Source: Marinilabilia salmonicolor
GTDB lineage: Bacteria > Bacteroidota > Bacteroidia > Bacteroidales > Marinilabiliaceae
Length of the DNA stretch: 64,000 nucleotides
Direction: 5' to 3'
Assembly (NCBI RefSeq): GCF_003003035.1
Contig: NZ_PVTS01000012.1
Location: 62,001-126,000, forward strand
Shown here: positions 36,410 through 44,461 of the stretch, piece by piece
How the letters are laid out: every line of letters begins with the position of its first letter
Position numbering within the stretch: position 1 is the first letter of the stretch
Made by a program: the position numbers and the translations under genes
The notes under the pieces: model-generated
The model's database searches: none
What the model was told of the DNA's origin: nothing
The model's input: the letters and a program-made list of their open reading frames with translations, nothing else

Positions 36410-37852
36410 ATGTTTTTTGCTTCACTGGAATTCTTGCTGTTTTTTACTGCATTATTTTTTATTTTCTTTTTTTCTCCTTTGAGAATTAGAAGTACTGTAC
36501 TGCTCGTTGCAAGCTTGTTGTTTATTGCCTTTTTTTCTCCGGCATTTTTGGTTTATGCCATTCTTTTCTCGTTTGTTAATTATCGGGTTGCTTTATGGAT
36601 AAGTAAAGAAACGAACCTAAAAAGAAGAAGGAATGCTTTTTTGGCTGGTCAGGTTTTTAACATTGGAGGATTAATCTTATTCAAATACTTAACATTTATA
36701 GTTGAGAATATTCTATTTATAGTTGGGGTTGAAACGAGTGACTATGGATTGTTGGGCAAAATTGTCCTTCCGCTTGGCATTTCGTATTACACATTCCAGG
36801 GGATTAGTTATCTATATCTCGTCTATAAAGCCAAAGATCAGCCTGAAAGGTGCTTCTTGAATCTGGCTCTTTATATGCTTTATTTTCCTAAAATAATTGC
36901 CGGCCCAATTGAGCGGCACAGGAAATTCCTGCCACAAATAAATTTTTCCGGGTTCAGATTCGATCATCAGAGAGTCGTGGAGGGAGGACAGTTAGTCATG
37001 TGGGGAATGTTTAAAAAGTTGGTTGTAGGAGACACTTTAGGGATTGTTGTTAATAAAGTTTATGGGGATGTTGAGGTGTTTCAGGGGATACCTCTGATTA
37101 TCACATTTATTATTCAGCCATTGCAAATTTATTTCGATTTTTCTGGTTATACCGATATGGCACTTGGATTTTCAAAAATTTTTGGCATACAACTTACAGA
37201 TAATTTTCGGCGTCCATTTTTCGCTCAGACTGTTGGTGAGTTTTGGAGGCGGTGGCATATAACATTATCCTCCTGGTGCAATGATTTTATTTACAACAGG
37301 TTGCTTATTAAGCATAGACAGTGGGGCAAAAAAGCTGCAATTTATGCTGTTTTCAGTAGTTTTCTGGTTATAGGTATATGGCATGGAGCTAATTGGACAT
37401 TCGTAATGCTTGGCGTTCTTCAGGGGGTAGCCCTTACTTATGAATTCTTTTCAAAAAGGAGGAGGATGAGATGGAGCAGGACGGTGCCTACTTTTATCTA
37501 TAAATGGGGTAGTCGCGGACTGGTTTATCTTTTTTTTTCCATCTCCCTGATTTTTTTCTTTGCCCAAAACATAGGTGATGCGTTTCATTTTATGAGTTTT
37601 TTGCCAAAGATACAGGATATTGGTAATACACATTACGGATTTAATGTGGTACGGTGGGAGGCCGGATTTGCTTTATTAATGGCACTTTTGGTTCTTATCC
37701 TTGAATGGATGATTGAGGATAAAGGAATCAGGCTGAAGGCCTGGTTCAATGGCTTGCAATGGGGCTATCGATGGGGGGGGTATATTCTATGGGTATTCAT
37801 TGTAGTTTATTTTTCTAAGAACCAACTGGTTTTTGTTTATGCTGAGTTTTGA
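36410..37852 (+). CDS. MBOAT-family O-acyltransferase (AlgI/DltB-like)
   Basis: This 480-residue polytopic membrane protein acylates polymers outside or across the inner membrane. Core motifs are FPKIIAGPIERH (near 163), FDFSGYTDMALG (near 243), EFWRRWHITLSSW (near 275-287) and the catalytic-histidine helix IGIWHGANWTFV (near 322). About 11 helices are present. The next gene encodes an SGNH-like periplasmic protein, the usual partner that hands the acyl group to the polysaccharide (AlgI with AlgX/J, DltB with DltD). O-acetylation of the EPS is the likely outcome. Confidence 0.9.
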   Translation: MFFASLEFLLFFTALFFIFFFSPLRIRSTVLLVASLLFIAFFSPAFLVYAILFSFVNYRVALWISKETNLKRRRNAFLAGQVFNIGGLILFKYLTFIVENILFIVGVETSDYGLLGKIVLPLGISYYTFQGISYLYLVYKAKDQPERCFLNLALYMLYFPKIIAGPIERHRKFLPQINFSGFRFDHQRVVEGGQLVMWGMFKKLVVGDTLGIVVNKVYGDVEVFQGIPLIITFIIQPLQIYFDFSGYTDMALGFSKIFGIQLTDNFRRPFFAQTVGEFWRRWHITLSSWCNDFIYNRLLIKHRQWGKKAAIYAVFSSFLVIGIWHGANWTFVMLGVLQGVALTYEFFSKRRRMRWSRTVPTFIYKWGSRGLVYLFFSISLIFFFAQNIGDAFHFMSFLPKIQDIGNTHYGFNVVRWEAGFALLMALLVLILEWMIEDKGIRLKAWFNGLQWGYRWGGYILWVFIVVYFSKNQLVFVYAEF

Positions 37853-37972
37853 GGTGTTTAATTAAAATTGCATCACTTTATTAATGTTTTGTAGGTGAGG
37901 GTTGTAGTGGGGCTGTTTGCTGATTGTTTTTTGGGGAAATACTATTAAGTGCGTTTTTTTAAATTGGGATTT

Positions 37973-38914
37973 ATGAAACGGTTTGTTAAACGTTTGGGGT
38001 TGTTTGTTTTTATCCTGGGAGTTCTGGCCTTCTTGTCATATAAGGGGAACCGGATTCTCTTCGATAAATACGGATTTCAGATTCCTTCTTATGTGGAGAC
38101 TTTGGTGACAGGTAGTTCTTTGGCTGCAAACGGCATAAATCCGGCTTTTATTGAGAATTCCTGCAATGTAGGCCTTGCTGGTGAGCCGGCGTTGGTATCA
38201 TTTGTGAAAATAAGGGATTTATTGTCCCATCCTAATAATGTTAAGAGAATTGTCTTATCTTTTTCTTTAATAGAAACCTCTTCCTATTGGGATCAATCCT
38301 TTTCAGAGCAGAAATCGACTTGCGTGGAAATGTTTTCTCGAATTGCTTTATTGCGTGAAGAGAATAGTCTGGATTTATTTGAAGACATTCCGATTAATTA
38401 TTTTGCATATAGTGAGGTATATCTTAGAAGCAGGGTGTTTCCAGTCATCCCCTATCTTATTAATTCTTTCAAAAAAGAGGGGGGGGTCTATCCTCATATT
38501 GGAGGCTATAATGAAATAGAATTTAACCGAAGAACAGTTGCTGAAAGAGAAGACAACAGGCAAGATATTTTAGATAGGATGTTTTTCCATGCTTCCTATC
38601 CGGAAAATATCAGTAAAATGAATTTCAATTATCTGGATTCTATTGTTGCATTAACTGCCAGAAAGGATGTTGATCTTATTCTTGTTGGGATGCCAATGGA
38701 GAAGAGTTTGTTTGAAATGATTCCATCCACCAACAGGATTTATTACCTGGAGCAGATAGAAGTACGTTCCAGAGAGTCTCATGTCTCGTTTATTAATCTC
38801 ACAAATTACTTCGATTCTCAGCAGTTTTTTGGTGACTATGTTCATATTAATCGGGCCGGGGCTGACTCGGTGGCCAAAATTCTTCAAGACTTTATTTGGA
38901 AGATGCAAAAATGA
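37973..38914 (+). CDS. SGNH-like periplasmic partner of the MBOAT protein
   Basis: This 313-residue protein has an N-terminal membrane anchor (LGLFVFILGVLAFLSY) and an SGNH-type domain. VTGSSLAANGINP (near 44) is the block I serine site with GSS instead of GDS. VGLAGEPALV is block II-like, and DYVHINRAG near the C-terminus supplies the Asp-x-x-His pair. ATG 37973 is preferred over GTG 37949, which only adds eight residues. It follows the MBOAT gene by 120 bp and is most likely the periplasmic acyltransferase/esterase of that pair, comparable in role to AlgJ or DltD. Overall similarity to named families is low. Confidence 0.7.
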   Translation: MKRFVKRLGLFVFILGVLAFLSYKGNRILFDKYGFQIPSYVETLVTGSSLAANGINPAFIENSCNVGLAGEPALVSFVKIRDLLSHPNNVKRIVLSFSLIETSSYWDQSFSEQKSTCVEMFSRIALLREENSLDLFEDIPINYFAYSEVYLRSRVFPVIPYLINSFKKEGGVYPHIGGYNEIEFNRRTVAEREDNRQDILDRMFFHASYPENISKMNFNYLDSIVALTARKDVDLILVGMPMEKSLFEMIPSTNRIYYLEQIEVRSRESHVSFINLTNYFDSQQFFGDYVHINRAGADSVAKILQDFIWKMQK

Positions 38915-39100
38915 TAGCGATTCATTAATTCCAATAAATTGTGAATTAAGTCCCTAAAATAAACCATTCGTCAATAAAATGTACGGTATAATAAAAACAC
39001 CCTTGCGATGCTTGCTCCCCCTGTTTTAACTTGTGATTCCTGAAGAGTTGATAATGTTTGCTTTTAGTTTTTAAAGTCTAAGTTTAATGTGTTGTTGTTT

Positions 39101-41050
39101 ATGCAGAAGTATGACTTTCAATTCCCAAAAATTATTCCAATGAGAAGGTTGGTGACAAGAATATTCGAAGGAAAAATTATTTCTCCATGGTGGATTTTTG
39201 TTATAGATATGTTGTTGGTGAACAGCTCGCTGGCAATGGCTTATGTTTTAAGGGTAAATATTAACCTGGAATTGTATTCCATGTGGGATTTTCTAAGAAC
39301 TGTTGTTTGGACTTCCCTTACTTACGCCATTTTCTTTCTGGTTTTTAAAACTCATCGTGGAGTAATTCGCCATACTAACCTTGATGAATTGAAGAATATG
39401 TTTCTGGCCTCCACAACCTCATTGGCGGTTTTGTTGGTTGCAGTTACCTTTTGGGGACCGCAAGAGGTTTTATTTGGTGGTACTCCCCGGCTGGTATTGA
39501 TTATTCATTATCTGTTGGTTATATTTCTCTCTTTTGGATTTAGGATGCTGGTTAAAGAAGCTTATAATTATTTCACCAGTCAAAAAGGGAACATTAATAC
39601 CATCATCTATGGTACAGGCGATTTGGGGCTTATTACCATGGAAGCCATCAAAAGCAATAAGAATAATGAGTACAATGTTATAGGATTTGTAGATGAAGAC
39701 TCCGGCAGACATCATGTCACTTTGTCATCATTGCCGGTGGTAAAATGGAGTGATGTCATCAGTCGAAAAGGGAGGCTGTCAAAGGTTGAGGTAATCATTC
39801 TTGCAGTTAATGAAATCAGCGTTGAAAAGAAACAGCAAATTGCCGATGCCTGTCTTCAGAATAAATGGAAGCTGAAGATAATGCCAACCGTATCCAATTG
39901 GTTGAATGGCATTTCCAACACTGAGCAGATTAGGGATGTCAAGATTGAAGACCTTCTGGGACGAGAGGAAATTCGTCTCAGCCAGCGAAATATAATGGAG
40001 GGGTTAACGGGAAAAACCATTCTGGTAACAGGAGCTGCAGGATCGATAGGGTCAGAAATAGTGCGTCAGTTGATGAAATTTCCCGTTAAACAACTGTTGC
40101 TTCTCGATCAGGCCGAATCTGCTTTATATGACTTACAACAGGAAATGCTGTTGAGTTACAGCGATGCCCCTTTTGAGTTGATTCTTTGCAGTGTGACCAA
40201 TAAAAACCGAATCAGGAAGGTTTTTGAGAATTGGGATATAGATATTGTCTTTAATGCTGCGGCTTACAAGCATGTTCCTTTGATGGAATCTGCACCTTAT
40301 GAGGCTATTTATGTTAATATAGGAGGGACAAAGAATCTTGCTGATATGGCTGTGGAGTTTGGAGTAGAGAAATTTGTGATGGTTTCCACCGATAAAGCAG
40401 TAAATCCCACAAATGTGATGGGGGCCTCCAAGAGGGTTTGTGAAATGTATGTGCAGGCATTGTCTGTTCAGAAAGGGGTGAAAACACAGTTTATTACCAC
40501 CCGTTTTGGGAATGTCTTAGGATCCAATGGTTCGGTAATTCCTCTGTTTAAAAAACAAATTGCCCAGGGAGGGCCGCTGACTGTTACGCATAAGGATATC
40601 ACCCGGTTCTTTATGACCATTCCCGAAGCTTGCCAGTTGTTGCTCGAGGCTGCTTTTATGGGGAATGGAGGAGAGATCTATGTTTTTGACATGGGGAAAC
40701 CTGTAAAGATTGATGATTTGGCCAAGAATATGATAAGACTTGCCGGATTGAAGCTTGGTGAGGATATTCAAATCAAATATACCGGTTTACGACCTGGAGA
40801 AAAACTTTATGAAGAGTTGCTGGCATCTTCCGAAAATACACTTCCTACTTATCATAAAAAGATAATGATCGGAAAGATACGTCCTGTGGAGTATAATCAG
40901 GTGAATAAAGAAATTCTGGAGATGTTGAGTAATTTGGACATCGAGTCAGACGAGATCCTGTTTGCTCGTCTTAAAGGTATGGTGCCGGAGTTTTTCTGTG
41001 CCCGTCTTGAAGAGCTTTTAGAAACAGAGCCGGCTAGTATTGATCAGTAA
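39101..41050 (+). CDS. Membrane-bound UDP-N-acetylhexosamine 4,6-dehydratase (FlaA1/WbpM/CapD long form)
   Basis: This 649-residue protein has four N-terminal helices followed by two Rossmann domains. The first has a degenerate nucleotide site (YGTGDLGLIT near 170). The second has ILVTGAAGSIGSEIV (near 307), MVSTDKAVNPTNVMGASK near 427, and RFGNVLGSNGSVIPLF (near 467). The catalytic tyrosine of short-chain enzymes is replaced by Met (NVMGASK), as in WbpM-type dehydratases, which use S-M-K. The product is a UDP-4-keto-6-deoxy sugar for the aminotransferase at 35198. ATG 39101 is used; a GTG 12 bases upstream is possible. It is the last gene of the EPS run. Confidence 0.9.
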   Translation: MQKYDFQFPKIIPMRRLVTRIFEGKIISPWWIFVIDMLLVNSSLAMAYVLRVNINLELYSMWDFLRTVVWTSLTYAIFFLVFKTHRGVIRHTNLDELKNMFLASTTSLAVLLVAVTFWGPQEVLFGGTPRLVLIIHYLLVIFLSFGFRMLVKEAYNYFTSQKGNINTIIYGTGDLGLITMEAIKSNKNNEYNVIGFVDEDSGRHHVTLSSLPVVKWSDVISRKGRLSKVEVIILAVNEISVEKKQQIADACLQNKWKLKIMPTVSNWLNGISNTEQIRDVKIEDLLGREEIRLSQRNIMEGLTGKTILVTGAAGSIGSEIVRQLMKFPVKQLLLLDQAESALYDLQQEMLLSYSDAPFELILCSVTNKNRIRKVFENWDIDIVFNAAAYKHVPLMESAPYEAIYVNIGGTKNLADMAVEFGVEKFVMVSTDKAVNPTNVMGASKRVCEMYVQALSVQKGVKTQFITTRFGNVLGSNGSVIPLFKKQIAQGGPLTVTHKDITRFFMTIPEACQLLLEAAFMGNGGEIYVFDMGKPVKIDDLAKNMIRLAGLKLGEDIQIKYTGLRPGEKLYEELLASSENTLPTYHKKIMIGKIRPVEYNQVNKEILEMLSNLDIESDEILFARLKGMVPEFFCARLEELLETEPASIDQ

Positions 41051-41579
41051 AAACAAAATTTTAAAAGGATAAAATAGTTTTTCCTTACAATATTGATTCT
41101 CAAAAGAAATCATCGTATAGAGCAGGATTTCTTTTGCGAAAATAGTGATGTTAATTGTTTGTAAATGTGTGGCTTGGTGCAGCTGGGAAATGGCATAGGC
41201 AAGATACGAAATCCTTTGTGCCATTTTTACTTGATAATACTAGTGCGGAAATTTTATTTTAGAAATAGTATAAGCTAAGGGGTGTCTCGCCTGAATATTA
41301 TTTTGTTTTCTTAAGCAGGAATGCCTTAATGAAATTTTCTGTTTAGTATCAATCAATGTGTATGTATTTCTCGTAATTTTTGGTGTTTAATTATTCTAAT
41401 AAAACCATTAGCCATTGAATGGGTACAAGAGAATTACGAGTTCAAATAGGCTATAAAAATAAAATTTTATGTTATTATGAACCTAACCTGAATAATTTAT
41501 AAAAAAAAAGGAGGGTTGTTCCTGAAAATGTCCTGAATTATCAGTATTTTCAGGGTGTCTAACAACACCTCTTTATACA
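41051..41579. other. Intergenic region before the IS remnant
   Basis: No gene is seen in these ~530 bp. AAAAGAAATC (41102-41111) and GATTTCTTTT (41126-41135) form a stem that may end EPS transcription. GTTGTT-CCTGAAAAT (41515-41529) and ATTTTCAGG...AACAAC (41546-41566) form a hairpin just before the transposase, a common feature of insertion-sequence leaders. The ends of the element were not resolved. Confidence 0.5.
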
Positions 41580-42938
41580 ATGATACAGAAATTTTCCGAA
41601 AACAAAGAACAAACTCTCAGACTTTTTCCAGTTGAACATAAGAACGTGGAACTAAGTTTTACCGGTGACCGTATCAGTAGTGACTGTGGGCTTCTTTTAT
41701 TACATGAGGTCAATAGGCAAATCGGTTTGACTGAACGTATAAGCAACTGTATTACAGACAATCGAGATCAGCGCTATATTGACCACTCCATAGAAGAATT
41801 GGTTAGTCAACGAGCTTATCAAATCGCTGCCGGTTATGAGGATTGTAACGACAGCAATGAACTGAGACAAGATAAGATTTAAAAAACCTGTGTTGGATGG
41901 CTTCCTCAAACAGGTATGGATTTAGGTTCACAACCTACTATGAGCCGACTGGAGAATAGTGTTAATTGGCGTGATTTGTATAAGATCGGAGAAGCCTTAG
42001 TCTCCCATTTTATAGGAACCTACAGCTCTGCACCAGAAGTTATCATACTTGATTGCGATGATACCAACACTAATACTTACGGAGACCAGCAACTGACTCT
42101 CTTTAACACTTACTATCACGATCATTGTTATATGCCCTTGCATATTTACGAAGGGCTTTCTGGTAAGTTAATTTCCACCATATTAAAAGCCGGCAGACGC
42201 TCCAAACAAAGCGATGTTGCTTCTGTTATTAAGAAGTTGATACTACATATAAGGGAACAATGGCCTAAAACCCAAATAATTGTTAGGGTTGACAGTCATT
42301 TTGCATCAAAAGATCTTATGGATTGGAGCGATACTGCTGTCCAAAAAGTGGGCTACATAACAGGTCTTGCTGGAAACTCAAAATTAAAGTCTTTGGCCGA
42401 GGTTACCATAAAGAGCGCAGAGCGGGAATTTAAGCAATACGGAAAGCCTGTTAAACGCTATCATTCATTTATGTACAAGGCTAAAAGCTGGGCATCGGCT
42501 AAAAAAATGGTGGTTAAAGTGGAGGCATCTGCCCTTGGCACCAACATCCGTTATATCGTCACAAACCTGACTCAGTTCAAGGCCAAAGGATTATAAGAGA
42601 AAGGTTATTGCGCCAGGGGTGCTGCGGAACTAAGGATTAAAGAACATAAACTGTACCTGAAGTGTGACAGAGCCTCATGTACTAGTTTTAAAGCCAGTCA
42701 GTTCCGGTTGTTCTTGCATTCTATCGCCTATGTTTTAATGCATACTATGCAAAAGGAACTTTTTAAAGGCACTGAATTGGCAAATGCCAATTTCAAAACC
42801 TTACAGAACAAGATTACAAAAACAGCTACCTGGGTAAAGGAAATGAAAACCAAGATAAAAATTGAATTCCCGAAATTTTGCCCGACGAAAGAGCTTCAAA
42901 CTAAGAGCTTTCAAATGTTGGGCATGCTAGTAATATAG
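41580..42938 (+). pseudogene. IS1380-family transposase, inactivated
   Basis: One reading frame of ~452 codons spans this region but is broken by two in-frame stops: TAA at 41880-41882 and TAA at 42594-42596. Read through, it has the IS1380-family layout. ISSDCGLLLLHEVNRQIG (near 24-41) and SQRAYQIAAGYEDCNDSNEL (near 77-96) open it, with ILDCDDT near 156, which would carry the first catalytic Asp. IIVRVDSHFASKDLM (near 235) and the distal ARGAAELRIKEHKLYLKCD follow. All three segments are in the same phase, so no frameshift is needed. The codon after IRQDKI-type text was probably TTT or similar before mutation. The copy cannot be expressed as one protein unless stops are read through. Terminal repeats were not found. 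Confidence 0.88.
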
Positions 42939-43221
42939 CCGATTGCAATCCACTAAATTAAAATACTTAATCGTCAATATCTCAGAAAGCCAAGGCTTGT
43001 GGCAGGAAACCGAACACCCACAACCCTGTATGTTAAACATAATTAATCGGGGTCATAAGATTTTGCTAACTTATCCCCGAATAAATGTAAATATCGCAAG
43101 CAAACTCTTCAAATTTTTATAGAAAAGACCTGATATAATATTATGTTAACCTGATATTTGGGTAAATTTGAGGTTTATGGATAAAGCAGGCTAACTGGTT
43201 CTATGAAAGCGTTGGGGGAGG
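42939..43221. other. Intergenic region after the IS remnant
   Basis: These 283 bp have no gene. CGGGG and CCCCG flank an ATAAG/CTTAT stem near 43047-43079. TAAATTTG at 43163-43170 fits the -7 consensus for the following gene, but no TTTG lies 19 bp upstream. CCTGATATAATATTATG near 43129 and CCTGATATTTGGG near 43151 recall CCTGAATA sequences near 41290 and 41486 on the other side of the element. Confidence 0.4.
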
Positions 43222-44385
43222 ATGTTTTATATGAAGAATAAAAAAAATATTTGTGTTCTGGGATTATCAGGGTTTCCGGACTCTATTTCTGCAAAGACAA
43301 ACAGATATAAGTCAATTGTTGAGATGATAACAACTTATGAAGATTCTGTCACTGTTGTTAACAGGGATGTAGGAAAGCGGATTTCTAAAAATTATGGAAA
43401 GGCAAAGGTGGTTAATAGTATTGGTTGCGATATTGATAGTTATACTCTAAGAAAATATTTGAGGAAGATTATTGTTGTTTTTGATTTCTTTAAATTAATT
43501 CAAGTTTATGGTCTAAGAAAAATTGATGCCATTATTGTTTATTCTTATTCTTTCACGGATATTATTTTTTACAAGTTATATTCATTCGTTTTTAGAGCCA
43601 AACTTTGTCTTGATTATGTTGAAAAACGTTCTCAAATGCAATACCGAAAAGGTTATTTGAGTAAAACTATTAATGATAAGTTGTTTGAGCAAATAGGTTT
43701 TATAGTTTTTGATGGAGTAATAGTGATTAGTGATTTTTTGAAAGAAGAAGTCTCTAAACAGATAAAGAGTAATAAAATATATAAGTTGCCCCCGGTGTGT
43801 GATTTTGAGTATTGCTCCGGGAGGAAGAGTAAAAACTTTGAGAAATATATTCTGTACTGTGGGTCTGTTGGCTACAAGGACGTGATTTATTTCGTTTTGG
43901 ATGCATATAATGAGGCTAAGGTATTTGATTCATTTTTACTTTATTTTGTAGTGTCAGGAGGAGCAAAAGAAATTGAGCAAATTAAAAATAGGTTTGCTGA
44001 ATTTCCTTATGTAAGGGTCTATTCTTATCTGCCTTATGAGCAATTGTTAACCTTGTATAACAATGCACTTGGCCTAATAATTCCAATGAGGCAAACTTTG
44101 CAAGATAAAGCAAGGTTTCCCCAGAAAATCACTGAGTATCTCGCTAGTGGCAGACCATTAATTTCAAATTCTTGGGGGGAAATTTCTAATTATTTTAAAA
44201 ACAGGGAAAATGCTGTTTTGGCTGATGGTTATTTGGTTTCAAGTTATTCCGAAATCTTAAAAGAAATTGCAAGAAACGAGATAGATCTTGATTTAATTGG
44301 TCAAAGGGGCTTTGAAACAGGTCAGAAATATTTTAGTGAAAAGGCACATTTCAAGGCACTTAATCATTTCTTGCATTCTTTGTAA
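43222..44385 (+). CDS. GT4-like glycosyltransferase, isolated from the EPS run by the IS remnant
   Basis: This 387-residue GT-B-type protein (a second ATG nine bases downstream is also usable) is more diverged than the other GTs. The donor domain has YILYCGSVGYKDVIYFVLDA (near 213), and KARFPQKITEYLASGRPLISN near 293-313 (pieces FPQKITEYLASGRP) stands in for the EX7E site. Codon use is noticeably more AT-rich than in the flanking dehydratase and Wzc genes. It may be a later acquisition or the surviving tail of the EPS operon cut off by the IS. A converging Wzc gene begins 76 bp past its stop. Confidence 0.75.
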   Translation: MFYMKNKKNICVLGLSGFPDSISAKTNRYKSIVEMITTYEDSVTVVNRDVGKRISKNYGKAKVVNSIGCDIDSYTLRKYLRKIIVVFDFFKLIQVYGLRKIDAIIVYSYSFTDIIFYKLYSFVFRAKLCLDYVEKRSQMQYRKGYLSKTINDKLFEQIGFIVFDGVIVISDFLKEEVSKQIKSNKIYKLPPVCDFEYCSGRKSKNFEKYILYCGSVGYKDVIYFVLDAYNEAKVFDSFLLYFVVSGGAKEIEQIKNRFAEFPYVRVYSYLPYEQLLTLYNNALGLIIPMRQTLQDKARFPQKITEYLASGRPLISNSWGEISNYFKNRENAVLADGYLVSSYSEILKEIARNEIDLDLIGQRGFETGQKYFSEKAHFKALNHFLHSL

Positions 44386-44461
44386 ATGGTGGTTTATACC
44401 CCACGATAATAGGGCTACAAGAACTTGAGTCCGTAGGTATCCGGTATTGAGCAGTTTGGTT

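Noticed and set aside
41512-43027. Possible terminal inverted repeats AGGGTTGT at both sides of the transposase
   Set aside because: The 8-base match could be chance, no flanking target duplication was found, and the element's ends remain unresolved.
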